A DNA stretch of 64,000 nt, taken from assembly GCF_040549465.1 (NCBI RefSeq), contig NZ_JBEPTL010000005.1:124001-188000 (forward strand), in the 5' to 3' direction. This stretch comes from Lacisediminihabitans sp040549465. GTDB lineage: Bacteria > Actinomycetota > Actinomycetes > Actinomycetales > Microbacteriaceae. Below are positions 25,434 through 35,729 of this stretch, in pieces. A model generated the notes under the pieces. The model was not told the DNA's origin. It saw only the letters and a program-made list of their open reading frames with translations, and made no database searches. A program made the translations under genes and the position numbers. Every line of letters begins with the position of its first letter. The stretch's first letter is position 1.

Positions 25434-26113
25434 CCGAAGACCGCATCGCACGCGGCGCGCTCGTCGACCTGAGCCACACGATCCGCGAGGGTCTCGTGAC
25501 CTATCCCGGGCTTCCCGCGCCCGTCATCACGCCATTTCTCACCCGCGAGGACTCCACGGCGAAGTACGCGCCCGGCACCCAGTTCGCGATGGACATGATC
25601 ACCATGATCGGCAACACTGGCACCTACATCGACAGCCCATGGCATCGATACGAGGGAGGAACGGATCTCGCCGGTCTCCAACTCGAGACCCTCGTCGACC
25701 AGCCGGTGGAAGTATTCCATCTGCAGGATGTATCGAGTCGAGGTAGAGGAGCGGAGCTGTTCTTCGACCGCGACCTCCGCGCAAAAGCTGTTCTCCTCGA
25801 TACCGGCTGGAGCCGCCACTTCGGCACTGAAGAGTACCTGACAGGTGCTCCATTCCTTACCGGGCATGGAGCGGACTATCTCGTGCAGCAGGGTGTCACA
25901 ATGGTCGGCATCGACTCGCTCAACATCGACGACACCGAGTCCGGGGGAGAACGTCCTGCACATTCGGCGCTTCTCGCGGCGGGAATTCACGTCGTGGAAC
26001 ACCTCACCAACCTGGCCGCGCTGCCTCCGTCGGGTGCGACGCTGACCGTCGTGCCGCCGAAGGTCGAGGGCTTCGGCACCTTCCCGGTTCGCGCCTTCGC
26101 CCGCCTGCCGTGA
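25430..26113 (+). CDS. Cyclase-family (kynurenine-formamidase-like) protein with altered metal motif
   Basis: The 227-residue protein has the cyclase fold of the kynurenine formamidase/isatin hydrolase group: VDLSHTIREGLVTYPGLP at the start, the segment GNTGTYIDSPWHRYEGG near residue 60, and GIDSLNIDD near 160. In characterised metal-dependent members the second motif is HxGTHxDxPxH; here two of the histidines are Asn and Tyr, so the usual Mn/Zn site is changed. This variant form may be a separate subfamily with another metal site or activity. Coupled by ATGA to the amino-acid permease upstream, suggesting a role in handling an amino-acid derivative. Confidence 0.8.
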   Translation: MTEDRIARGALVDLSHTIREGLVTYPGLPAPVITPFLTREDSTAKYAPGTQFAMDMITMIGNTGTYIDSPWHRYEGGTDLAGLQLETLVDQPVEVFHLQDVSSRGRGAELFFDRDLRAKAVLLDTGWSRHFGTEEYLTGAPFLTGHGADYLVQQGVTMVGIDSLNIDDTESGGERPAHSALLAAGIHVVEHLTNLAALPPSGATLTVVPPKVEGFGTFPVRAFARLP

Positions 26114-26183
26114 CCACTCTGTGGATCGACGGTTGTGTCGATCCAGAGAGGTGGTAGGCGATAATGGTGACGCTGTACGAGAA

Positions 26184-26199
26184 ATGTGACCGTACACAT
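26184..26199. promoter_or_regulatory. LacI-type operator before the first arabinose-block regulator
   Basis: ATGTGACCGTACACAT is an imperfect 16-bp dyad with central CG, 32 bases upstream of the LacI gene at 26231. It matches the sites at 28835, 27432 and 33254 in its TGTGA-N4-half-site design, suggesting autoregulation within a shared regulon. Confidence 0.6.
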
Positions 26200-26230
26200 A
26201 GTCGTCGACGAAGCCGGGTAGCCAGTAGCC

Positions 26231-27244
26231 ATGGAACCAGAGAAGGTTCGCGCCCCCAACATCCGTGATGTTGCACGACTGGCCGGGGTCTCCTACCAGA
26301 CGGTTTCCCGAGTGCTCAATAACTCGGAAAGTATCAAGCCGAGCACCAAGGAACGTGTGCTCGAAGTAATCGACCAGGTGGGCTATCGGCCGAACCAGGC
26401 AGCAAGGGCGCTGGTCACCAGCCGGTCGCGAACCATCGGCGTGCTCACCTCGCAGACTGCGCATTACGGTCCGACCACCAGCCTTCATGCCATCGAGGAT
26501 GCCGCCCGCGAAGAGGGCTACCTGGTGAGTACCACCAGCCTCACCACCAGCGAGTACGAGTCCATCACCGACCGCCTCGAGCACCTGATCAGCCAGGCCG
26601 TCGAGGGCCTCGTGGTGATCGCACCGCAGGTAAAAGTCTTCGACGCGATCCGCGAGCTGGACATCCGCTTGCCTCTCGTCACCCTCGACTCGACACAGCA
26701 CGATGACCAGCGCAGCCTCTCGGTCGACCAGATCTCTGGCGCACGCATGGCAACGCGACACCTCATCGAGCTCGGCCATCGGGAGATCGTGCACCTCGCC
26801 GGCCCACAGGACTGGATCGAGGCGGAAGCCAGGATGCGCGGTTTCCTCGACGAGATCGACGACGCCGATCTCGGAACCCACCCGCCGATCCTCGGTGACT
26901 GGACTGCGGACTTCGGCTATCACGTCGGGCGGGAACTCACCGGCTACCGGGATTTCACCGCCGTCTTCGCCGCGAACGACCAGATGGCTCTGGGTCTCAT
27001 CCATGCCTTCCGGGATGCTGGGCTCGATGTTCCCCGCGATGTCAGCGTTGTTGGATTCGACGACATCCCCGAGGCCGCGCACTACTGGCCGCCGCTCACC
27101 ACCGTGCGCCAGGACTTCGCCGAGATCGGCCGCCGTTCCGTCGCGCTGCTGCTCGCGGAACTTCGCGGAGAGGCCGATCGCAACCACGACCAGATCCTTC
27201 CAGAACTGATAGTTCGGGAGTCGACGGCGCCCCCGCGTCGCTAG
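26231..27244 (+). CDS. LacI-family transcriptional regulator (arabinose block, first)
   Basis: A 337-residue LacI repressor with helix-turn-helix IRDVARLAGVSYQTVSRVLNN (residues about 9-29; the final N is the recognition-helix end), hinge YRPNQAARALVTSRS, and a ligand-binding domain with VVGFDDIPEAAHYWPPLTTV near residue 275. It is clearly paralogous to the LacI regulator at 37259 (same hinge and VGFDDIPEAAH segments). Its gene follows a TGTGA-type operator and stands before the ROK gene and the importer operon. Both LacI paralogues may read the same operator set; which sugar each senses is unknown, L-arabinose being the obvious candidate. Confidence 0.93.
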   Translation: MEPEKVRAPNIRDVARLAGVSYQTVSRVLNNSESIKPSTKERVLEVIDQVGYRPNQAARALVTSRSRTIGVLTSQTAHYGPTTSLHAIEDAAREEGYLVSTTSLTTSEYESITDRLEHLISQAVEGLVVIAPQVKVFDAIRELDIRLPLVTLDSTQHDDQRSLSVDQISGARMATRHLIELGHREIVHLAGPQDWIEAEARMRGFLDEIDDADLGTHPPILGDWTADFGYHVGRELTGYRDFTAVFAANDQMALGLIHAFRDAGLDVPRDVSVVGFDDIPEAAHYWPPLTTVRQDFAEIGRRSVALLLAELRGEADRNHDQILPELIVRESTAPPRR

Positions 27245-27300
27245 CGCCGCATCCGTCCCCGCCCCGCGTCGACTTTCGCCCCCGTGCATCCATTCCCGAC

Positions 27301-27378
<78 letters not shown>

Positions 27379-27431
27379 CACACGGCTTTGGCGTGACGCC
27401 GCGCCGATCGCCTGTGCGAACGTCTCGCCTC

Positions 27432-27449
27432 AATGTGAGCGGTCATATT
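27432..27449. promoter_or_regulatory. LacI-type operator upstream of the ROK regulator
   Basis: AATGTGAGCGGTCATATT is an 18-bp dyad, matching the perfect palindrome AATGTGAGCGCTCACATT in front of araB at 15 of 18 positions. It lies 81 bases before the ROK start codon and upstream of the probable -35 box. Confidence 0.6.
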
Positions 27450-27474
27450 CCGTTGCCGCATGTTGCGTTAACTT

Positions 27475-27486
27475 CTTGACGACAAG
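27475..27486. promoter_or_regulatory. CTTGACGACAAG dyad overlapping the ROK gene's -35 box
   Basis: CTTG-ACGA-CAAG is an inverted repeat that contains the -35-like TTGACG (27476-27481). The identical 12 bases occur at 28731-28742 before mmsA, each time 26-plus bases before the likely transcription start. It is the best candidate operator for the ROK regulator encoded just downstream; binding there would block RNA polymerase at both promoters. Confidence 0.65.
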
Positions 27487-27512
27487 GGTCCTCATGCTGC
27501 ACTCTCGATGTC

Positions 27513-28703
27513 ATGCCTGCACCGTCGCCGTCCGTATTCCGTGGCGCGAGCAATCCCGGATCCCAGACCGCGCTCCGTGAACTCAACCAACAGCGACTCG
27601 TCGATGCCCTCCTCGCGAGCGGTCCGCTGACCCAGGCGGAGCTCGCCAGGCAGACCGGACTCTCCACCGCAACGGTGTCGAACATCGTCAAGACCATGTC
27701 CATCGCGGGTGCCGTCGAGACGGAGCCGACGACCAGTTCCGGTCGTCGTGCCCTCCTGGTGCGGCTCTCGAACAACGGCGCCGTCGCGGTGGGAATCGAC
27801 TTCGGTCGACGCCATCTGAGGGTCGTCCTCACCACCCTCGGCTACGACCTGGTCGCCGAGGAGTTCGTGGAACTGCCGATTGGGCACCGCGCCGTTGACG
27901 GCATCGACAAGGCTGCGGCCGTGCTTAATCACCTTCTCGAGCAGAGCGGCGTCAAGCCGACATCCGTGCTCGGAATCGGGGTGGGCATTCCCGGTCCGAT
28001 CGACCAGCGGACCGGCACCGTCGTGCAGGGCGCGATCCTGCCGGAGTGGGTGGGCATCCATCTGCAGGATCTTGAAGAACGCCTGCACTTCCCTGTGGTT
28101 TTCGATAACGACGCCAATCTGGGTGCCCTCGCCGAGGTGACCTGGGGGCCGCACAGCACGGTCGAGAACCTGGTCTTCATCAAGATCGGGAGTGGTATCG
28201 GAGCGGGTCTCGTGCTCAACGGCCGGGTGTTCTACGGCTCGGTCGGAGTGACCGGCGAGATCGGTCACGAGACGGTGACTGACCACGGAATCGTCTGTCA
28301 CTGCGGCAATCGCGGATGCCTAGAAACCGTCGCTTCGACCTCGGTGATGATCGACCTGCTCACGCCGCGGGGCGCCAAGCCGATCGGCACATCGGACATC
28401 GTGCGCAAAGCTCTCGCCGGCGATTCGGCCACACTGCGGGTGCTGGATGACGCGGGCGTGGCCATCGGAAGGGCTCTCGCCAGCGTGGCCAATCTGATCA
28501 ACCCGGAGGTCGTGGTGGTTGGTGGCCCCCTGGCCGGACTCGGGGATATTCTGCTGCAGCCGATCGAGCGCGGACTGGTGCGTCACGCTGTCCCGACGGT
28601 CGGCGGAGCGACCGCCCTGGTGATGTCGTCGCTGGGGGACAGGGCCGAGGCGCTGGGTGCTGCGGCACTTGTTCTTCAGCAGCCGGGCGTCCGAAATTCC
28701 TGA
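27513..28703 (+). CDS. ROK-family transcriptional regulator (XylR/NagC type)
   Basis: A 396-residue ROK repressor: N-terminal winged helix (LNQQRLVDALLASGPLTQAE with LSTATVSNIVKTM, about residues 25-65) and a sugar-kinase-like ROK domain with GIGVGIPGPIDQRTG near 150 and the zinc motif CHCGNRGCLE near 261. No ribosome binding site precedes the ATG; a leaderless transcript from TTGACG at 27476 is possible. The gene lies immediately upstream of the MmsA-MmsB-ChvE importer and its promoter shares the CTTGACGACAAG dyad with mmsA, so autoregulation and control of the importer by a monosaccharide are likely. Confidence 0.92.
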   Translation: MPAPSPSVFRGASNPGSQTALRELNQQRLVDALLASGPLTQAELARQTGLSTATVSNIVKTMSIAGAVETEPTTSSGRRALLVRLSNNGAVAVGIDFGRRHLRVVLTTLGYDLVAEEFVELPIGHRAVDGIDKAAAVLNHLLEQSGVKPTSVLGIGVGIPGPIDQRTGTVVQGAILPEWVGIHLQDLEERLHFPVVFDNDANLGALAEVTWGPHSTVENLVFIKIGSGIGAGLVLNGRVFYGSVGVTGEIGHETVTDHGIVCHCGNRGCLETVASTSVMIDLLTPRGAKPIGTSDIVRKALAGDSATLRVLDDAGVAIGRALASVANLINPEVVVVGGPLAGLGDILLQPIERGLVRHAVPTVGGATALVMSSLGDRAEALGAAALVLQQPGVRNS

Positions 28704-28730
28704 GTCGTTACTGAGTTGTTGTGTTCACAA

Positions 28731-28763
28731 CTTGACGACAAGGCCCTCGAGAAGGTTTAGTCT
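28731..28763 (+). promoter_or_regulatory. mmsA promoter with CTTGACGACAAG dyad
   Basis: The dyad CTTGACGACAAG (28731-28742) includes TTGACG (28732-28737); TTTAGT (28756-28761) follows at 18 bases and would serve as -10. The same dyad is in front of the ROK gene. A TGTGA-type LacI site follows at 28835, so two regulators appear to converge on this promoter. Confidence 0.65.
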
Positions 28764-28834
28764 GTTAGCGGGTAAATTTCCGCCCCTTACGAGACAAGGT
28801 AGTCCGGTGTTCAAACCACGTGTGCTCGTAGCAG

Positions 28835-28850
28835 TTGTGAACGTACACAT
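28835..28850. promoter_or_regulatory. LacI-type operator in the mmsA leader
   Basis: TTGTGAACGTACACAT is a dyad with central CG, nearly the same as ATGTGACCGTACACAT at 26184. It lies about 70 bases downstream of the predicted transcription start and 30 bases before the mmsA ATG, a roadblock position. Confidence 0.6.
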
Positions 28851-28879
28851 CGCGCTCCTCCCGGCCATGGAGGCCATCA

Positions 28880-30426
<1,547 letters not shown>

Positions 30427-30430
<4 letters not shown>

Positions 30431-31818
30431 GCTCAGCGCCTCCACCCCCGGCGTCCAGCCAGCCGATCACCTCGGTGCCCTCCCCGGAGAAGAAATCCGG
30501 CGGGTTCCGCGATCTCGGCAAGATGTTCGGCTCCGGATCGAGCGGACGCCAGGTGGGCATCCTCGGCGCCCTCGTCGTCATCATCCTCTTCTTCCAGATC
30601 TTCACCGGCGGCCTCACCCTCGACCCCACCAACCTGATCAACCTGATCAACGCGAACGCCTACGTTCTGATCCTGGCGATCGGCATGGTCATGGTGATCA
30701 TCGCCGGGCACATCGACCTTTCGGTCGGATCGATCGCCGCCTTCGTCGGTATCGTGGTCGCGACCTCGATGGCGAGTTGGCACTTCCCGCCCGGTGTGGC
30801 GATTCTGATCGGACTCGCGATGGGCGTCGTCATCGGCGCCTGGCAGGGCTGGTGGGTGGCCTATGTCGGTGTTCCCGCGTTCATCGTGACCCTCGCCGGC
30901 ATGCTCATCTTCCGCGGGGCGAACCAGTTCTTCGGCAGCTCGATCAGCGTGACCGTTCCCGACAGCTACACCTTCATCGGCGCCGGTTTCCTCCCCGACT
31001 TCGGACCGCAGTTCGGCTACAGCAATGGCACGCTCATCCTCGGTGTACTCGTCGTGCTCGCCCTGATCTACCAGGAGTTCCGGGCCCGGCGTACCCAGTC
31101 GATCATGGGCTCGGAGAAGGCACCGCTCTGGGTCAGCGTTGTCAAGATGGTGATCCTCGTCGCCGTCGTCGTCTACGCCACCGTGCTCTTCGCGACCGGT
31201 CGCGTCGGAACGAGTTTCCCGATCTCCGGCATCATCCTCGGCGTGCTCGTACTCGGCTACGCATTCATCACCCGTAACACCACCTTCGGGCGGCACATCT
31301 ACGCAGTCGGTGGCAACTGGCACGCCGCAGAACTGTCCGGCGTGAAGATCAAGCGCATCAACTTCCTGGTGATGATGAACATGTCGATCATCGCAGCCAT
31401 CGCCGGCATGATCGGTGTGGCTCGTGCAGGCGCTTCCGGCCCCGCCGATGGTGTGGGCTGGGAGCTCGACGCCATCGCTGCCGTTTTCATCGGTGGTGCC
31501 GCGGTTTCCGGAGGTATCGGAACCATCGTCGGATCGATCGTCGGTGGTCTCGTGATCGCGGTGCTCAACAACGGGCTGCAGCTTCTCGGTGTGGGTATCG
31601 ACCGAGTGCAGATCATCAAGGGTCTCGTACTGCTTATCGCTGTCGGCATCGACGTCTACAGCAAAAAACAGGGTAGGCCCTCGATCATCGGAATGATGGG
31701 CCGCAACCGGCAGAAACTCACCGATGCGCAGATGAATGCTCCCATAGATCGTCCCTCCATAGCACCGACCGACAGCGCGGAGGAGAGTTCGCGCCCACAA
31801 TCCACTACGCCGAACTGA
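30427..31818 (+). CDS. mmsB: Multiple-monosaccharide ABC transporter permease
   Basis: A 463-residue CUT2 permease of the GguB/XylH form, longer than RbsC, with about 10-11 membrane helices. Visible features are the first helix (ILGALVVIILFFQIFTGGL), the conserved LAIGMVMVIIAGHIDLSVGS, and GAAVSGGIGTIVGSIVGGLV near residue 355. The N-terminus has a Pro/Ser-rich cytoplasmic stretch and the C-terminus a soluble tail of about 45 residues. Coupled by ATGA to mmsA. It forms the membrane channel for the MmsA/ChvE importer. Confidence 0.95.
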
Positions 31819-31899
31819 TCATTCGCGTAGTCCCTGGAGACGAAGATGTGTCCCCAGTTTTCCCACTGCACCAATCAAGACAAGAGAAAGTGAAATCAC

Positions 31900-33003
31900 A
31901 TGCGTAAATTCGCAATCACGACCGTGGCAATCGCCGGGGTCGCGCTCATGGCCCTCTCGGGTTGTTCCTCCCGTGGAGCCACGCCCAGCGGATCCGGCGC
32001 TGCAGCCGGGTTTAAGGCCGGATCCACCATCGGCGTCTCACTTCCGGACAAGACCTCGGAGAACTGGGTACTCGCCGGACAGCTGTTCACCGACGCGATC
32101 ACCAAGGCCGGCTTCAAGGCCGACGTGCAGTATGCGCCGGCGACCGGAACCGCCGCCGAGCAGGCCAACCAGGTCTCCTCGATGAACACCAAGGGCGCCA
32201 AGGTGCTCATCATCGGTGCCTACGACGGTAAGCAGCTGGGCTCGCAGGTCAAGACCGCCAAGGACAACGGCGCGACGGTCATCGCCTACGACCGTCTCAT
32301 TGAGAACACGAAGAACGTGGACTACTACGTTGCGTACGACAACGAGAAGGTCGGCGAGCTCCAGGGTCAGGCACTCCTCACCGGTATGAAGGAGCGTTAC
32401 CCCGCCGCGAAGTCCTACAACATCGAACTGTTCTCCGGCTCGGCCACCGACCCGAACGCCAAGGTGTTCTTCGATGGCGCCATGAAGATTCTGCAGCCGA
32501 AGATCGACGACAAGACCCTCAAGGTCGTTTCCGGACAGACCGCCATCACCCAGACGGCGACTCCTGACTGGAAGCCGGAGAACGCACAGACCCGCATGGA
32601 CACGCTGCTCGCAGCGAACTACTCGGGAACTGAGCTGAACGGTGTGCTCTCTCCGAACGACACCCTCGCGCGCGCGATCATCACCTCCATCAAGGCCGCT
32701 GGCAAGGCGACCCCGGTTATGCCAGTCGTCACCGGACAGGACTCAGAAGCTGCGTCCATCCCGCTCATCATGACCGGCGAGCAGTACTCCACCATCAACA
32801 AGGACACGACCAAGCTGGTCGCCCAGGCAGTACAGATGGTGAAGGACCTCGCCGCAGGCAAGAAGCCGCAGACCAACTCCACTGCCTACAACAACGGTGT
32901 CAAGGTCGTTCCGACCTACCTGCTGCCGCCGGAGCTCGTCACGAAGGCCAATGCTGCAGAGTCCTACAAGAACAACGCGAAACTCGAAGCTCTGACCAAG
33001 TAG
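31900..33003 (+). CDS. chvE: Multiple-monosaccharide ABC transporter substrate-binding lipoprotein (ChvE-like)
   Basis: The 367-residue lipoprotein has signal sequence and lipobox LSGC (Cys22) and a periplasmic-binding-protein type 1 fold: IGVSLPDKTSENWVLAGQLF at the start of the mature domain, VIAYDRLIENTKNVDYYVAY near 125, and VLSPNDTLARAI near 250. ChvE relatives bind arabinose, xylose, galactose and glucose. The start ATG has AAGAGAAAGTG before it. It ends the importer operon; a strong terminator follows 18 bases after the stop. Proximity to araBDA points to L-arabinose as at least one substrate. Confidence 0.93.
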   Translation: MRKFAITTVAIAGVALMALSGCSSRGATPSGSGAAAGFKAGSTIGVSLPDKTSENWVLAGQLFTDAITKAGFKADVQYAPATGTAAEQANQVSSMNTKGAKVLIIGAYDGKQLGSQVKTAKDNGATVIAYDRLIENTKNVDYYVAYDNEKVGELQGQALLTGMKERYPAAKSYNIELFSGSATDPNAKVFFDGAMKILQPKIDDKTLKVVSGQTAITQTATPDWKPENAQTRMDTLLAANYSGTELNGVLSPNDTLARAIITSIKAAGKATPVMPVVTGQDSEAASIPLIMTGEQYSTINKDTTKLVAQAVQMVKDLAAGKKPQTNSTAYNNGVKVVPTYLLPPELVTKANAAESYKNNAKLEALTK

Positions 33004-33021
33004 TCACCGCTCGCGAGTCAC

Positions 33022-33060
33022 AAAGATCGGCCCCCGCGGTTTCGCGGGGGCCGATCTTTT
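33022..33060 (+). terminator. Rho-independent terminator of the mmsA-mmsB-chvE operon
   Basis: AAAGATCGGCCCCCGCG pairs perfectly over 17 bases with CGCGGGGGCCGATCTTT around a GTTT loop and ends in TTTT. Because the stem begins with AAA and ends with TTT it can work on both strands. This is the strongest conventional terminator in the window. Confidence 0.93.
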
Positions 33061-33121
33061 CGTGTGGCCTACGGGCGAGTGCATTCGCCGCCGTGATCAT
33101 GGCCGAGGCACTCGGAGCGTT

Positions 33122-33176
33122 GAGTTGCGGTTTGTGGTGCTTCCCAGCACGGCGGAAGGACCACAAGCCGCAACTC
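33122..33176. repeat. Inverted-repeat element (family D)
   Basis: GAGTTGCGGTTTGTGGT (33122-33138) and ACCACAAGCCGCAACTC (33160-33176) pair over 17 bases with a single G-T pair, and an inner CTTCC/GGAAG continues the stem. It stands between the chvE terminator and the araB promoter, so a terminator role would be redundant. Confidence 0.8.
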
Positions 33177-33214
33177 GGCATGATGATCGGTCGATTGGGG
33201 CTCACGCGGGTAGC

Positions 33215-33271
33215 TTCACATGGGGTAGTGCGGCGTTGTAGCATGGGCCATGAAATGTGAGCGCTCACATT
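33215..33271 (+). promoter_or_regulatory. araBDA promoter with perfect LacI-type operator
   Basis: TTCACA (33215-33220) and TAGCAT (33239-33244) are spaced by 18 bases. AATGTGAGCGCTCACATT (33254-33271) is a perfect 18-bp palindrome just downstream of the predicted start of transcription, 75 bases before the araB start codon. It is the strongest member of the TGTGA operator set in this block. Confidence 0.75.
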
Positions 33272-33345
33272 CTGCGGATGCTGAGGCATCCGTCATGCGA
33301 CGGGCCCGCCGCACAACGCAACTGACCAGGACAAAGGAGTCACGC

Positions 33346-35046
33346 GTGACCACCACCGCGCCCCTCGCACCCGACGATCGTTTCGTCATCGGCGTCGACT
33401 ACGGAACCCTGTCTGGACGAGCCCTCGTCGTGCGTGTCTCCGACGGGGCGGAACTCGGAACGGCCACCCACGACTACGAGCACGCAGTGATGGACACCGT
33501 GCTGGCATCAACCGGAAAGGCTCTGCCGCCGGACTGGGCTCTTCAGGTGCCTGCCGACTATGTCGAAGTTCTCAAAACCGCGGTGCCTGCGGCAATCGCC
33601 GCGGCGGGCATCGATCCGTCGCGGGTCATCGGCATCGGCACGGACTTCACGGCGAGCACGCCGCTGCCGGTGATCGCCGACGGTACCCCGCTCAATGAGC
33701 TGCCGGAGTACGCTGACCGTCCGCACGCCTACGTCAAACTCTGGAAACATCACGCGGCCCAGGGTCAGGCCGACCGCATCAACCAGGTCGCGGCCGACCG
33801 CGGCGAGAGCTGGCTGCCGCGCTACGGCGGCCTCATTTCGAGTGAGTGGGAGTTCGCCAAAGGATTGCAACTGCTCGAGGAGGATCCCGAACTCTACGAC
33901 CGCATGGACAACTGGGTGGAGGCGGCGGATTGGATCGTCTGGCAGCTCACCGGAGTCTATGTGCGCAACGCCTGCACAGCCGGGTACAAGGGGATCCTGC
34001 AGGATGGCAAGTACCCGAGCCGTGAATTCCTGGCCGCGCTGAACCCCGAGTTCGGCGGCTTCGCGGAGGACAAGGTCGCACACGAGATCGGACAACTCGG
34101 GGCATCCGCTGGTCGGCTGGGCGCCGAGGCCGCAGCCTGGACCGGCCTTCCGGAGGGGATCGCGGTGGCGGTCGGCAACGTCGACGCCCACGTGACGGCG
34201 CCGACAGCGCAGGCGGTCGAGCCCGGCCAGATGCTGGCGATCATGGGCACCTCGACCTGTCACGTGATGAACTCCGACGTGCTCAAGGAGGTGCCCGGTA
34301 TGTGCGGCGTGGTGGACGGCGGCATCGTCGCAGGGCTCTACGGCTACGAGGCCGGGCAGTCCGGTGTCGGCGACATCTTCGCCTGGTATGTGAAGAACCA
34401 GGTGCCAGGCAGCTACTACGAGGCAGCCGCGGCAGCCGGACTGAGCGTGCACGAGCACCTCACCAATCTCGCCAAAGACCAGGCGGTCGGCGGCCACGGA
34501 CTCATCGCCCTCGACTGGCAGAGCGGCAACCGCTCGGTGCTCGTCGACCACGAGCTGAGCGGCGTCGTGGTCGGCACAACTCTCACCACCAGGCCGGAAG
34601 AGATCTATCGTGCGCTGCTGGAGTCCACGGCCTTCGGCACCCGCGCGATCGTGGAGACCTTCAACGCGAGCGGCGTTCCGGTGACCGAATTCATCGTGGC
34701 CGGAGGCCTGCTGCGCAATCCGTTCCTCATGCAGGTGTACAGCGACGTGCTGCGGATGCCCATCTCGACCATCGCGAGCGAGCAAGGTCCGGCGCTCGGG
34801 TCCGCGATCCATGCCGCCGTCGCCGCGGGCGCCTACCCCGACGTGCTCGCCGCCGGAAAGGCGATGGGCAAGGTCGATCGCGCGGTCTACACCCCCAACC
34901 CGGATGCCGCGGATGCCTACGACAGGCTTTACGCGGAGTACTCGACCCTGCACGACTACTTCGGGCGCGGCGAGAACGACGTGATGCACAGGCTCCGCGC
35001 GATGAAGAGAGAGGGCGCGATGAAGAGAGAAGGGGCGAGCGCATGA
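33346..35046 (+). CDS. araB: Ribulokinase
   Basis: A 566-residue FGGY-family kinase. It begins with FVIGVDYGTLSGRALVVR (the ATP-binding first strand of the family; residues about 12-29), contains GIGTDFTASTPLPV near 90, GNVDAHVTAP near 282, and the C-terminal FGGY signature-like region VTEFIVAGGLLRNPFLMQVY. It phosphorylates L-ribulose to L-ribulose 5-phosphate in arabinose catabolism. The start is GTG at 33346 with AAAGGAG 6 bases before it; the frame upstream runs through the operator. araD overlaps by 4 bases. A short duplication (MKREGAMKREGA) ends the protein, from a 15-base direct repeat in the DNA. Confidence 0.95.
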   Translation: MTTTAPLAPDDRFVIGVDYGTLSGRALVVRVSDGAELGTATHDYEHAVMDTVLASTGKALPPDWALQVPADYVEVLKTAVPAAIAAAGIDPSRVIGIGTDFTASTPLPVIADGTPLNELPEYADRPHAYVKLWKHHAAQGQADRINQVAADRGESWLPRYGGLISSEWEFAKGLQLLEEDPELYDRMDNWVEAADWIVWQLTGVYVRNACTAGYKGILQDGKYPSREFLAALNPEFGGFAEDKVAHEIGQLGASAGRLGAEAAAWTGLPEGIAVAVGNVDAHVTAPTAQAVEPGQMLAIMGTSTCHVMNSDVLKEVPGMCGVVDGGIVAGLYGYEAGQSGVGDIFAWYVKNQVPGSYYEAAAAAGLSVHEHLTNLAKDQAVGGHGLIALDWQSGNRSVLVDHELSGVVVGTTLTTRPEEIYRALLESTAFGTRAIVETFNASGVPVTEFIVAGGLLRNPFLMQVYSDVLRMPISTIASEQGPALGSAIHAAVAAGAYPDVLAAGKAMGKVDRAVYTPNPDAADAYDRLYAEYSTLHDYFGRGENDVMHRLRAMKREGAMKREGASA

Positions 35047-35729
35047 CCGACCTCAACCAGGCGATCCTCGAGGTACGCGAGGATGTTGCGGAGCTTCACG
35101 GGATGCTGGTGCGCTACAACCTGGTGATCTGGACGGGTGGCAACATCTCCGGGCGGGTTCCAGGCGCGGACCTGTTCGTGATCAAGCCGAGCGGCGTCGA
35201 GTACGACGACCTCACGGCGGACAACATGATTCTCTGTGATCTCGACGGCACCGTGGTCGAGGGGGAGCACGCGCCATCCAGTGACACAGCCGCTCACGCC
35301 TACGTCTACCGCAACATGCCCGCCGTCAACGGGGTTGTGCACACGCACTCCACCTATGCCACAGCGTGGGCGGCGCGCGGCGAGGCAGTGCCATGCGTGA
35401 TTACCGGCCAGGCGGATGAATTCGGTGGCGAGATCCCGGTCGGCCCGTTCGCGATCATCGGCGACGACTCCATCGGGCGGGGCATCGTGGCGACCCTCAC
35501 CCGACACCGATCGCGCGCCGTCCTCATGCAGAACCACGGGGTGTTCACTATCGGCACGAACGCCCGCGACGCGGTGAAGGCCGCCGTGATGGCGGAGGAT
35601 GTCGCGCGCACCGTGCACATCGCCAGGCAGCTCGGCGAGGTCATCCCGATTCCGCAGGACACGATCGATTCCCTCTTCGACCGCTACCAGAACGTCTACG
35701 GACAGCTCCCGACAGGAGAACTGAAGTGA
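35043..35729 (+). CDS. araD: L-ribulose-5-phosphate 4-epimerase
   Basis: The 228-residue class II aldolase-family protein has the zinc-binding pair of histidines in VVHTHSTYATAWA (about residues 97-99), the upstream TGGNISGRVPG phosphate-binding loop, the acidic SSDTAAHAYVY and a third histidine in LMQNHGVF. It epimerises L-ribulose 5-phosphate to D-xylulose 5-phosphate, which feeds the pentose phosphate pathway. ATGA overlaps join it to araB upstream and, as GTGA, to araA downstream. Length is normal. Confidence 0.95.
   Translation: MTDLNQAILEVREDVAELHGMLVRYNLVIWTGGNISGRVPGADLFVIKPSGVEYDDLTADNMILCDLDGTVVEGEHAPSSDTAAHAYVYRNMPAVNGVVHTHSTYATAWAARGEAVPCVITGQADEFGGEIPVGPFAIIGDDSIGRGIVATLTRHRSRAVLMQNHGVFTIGTNARDAVKAAVMAEDVARTVHIARQLGEVIPIPQDTIDSLFDRYQNVYGQLPTGELK

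Noticed and set aside
24129..25451. 440-residue minus-strand frame rich in His, Asp, Glu and Arg
   Set aside because: Antisense of the APC permease; composition is that of reverse-complemented hydrophobic codons.
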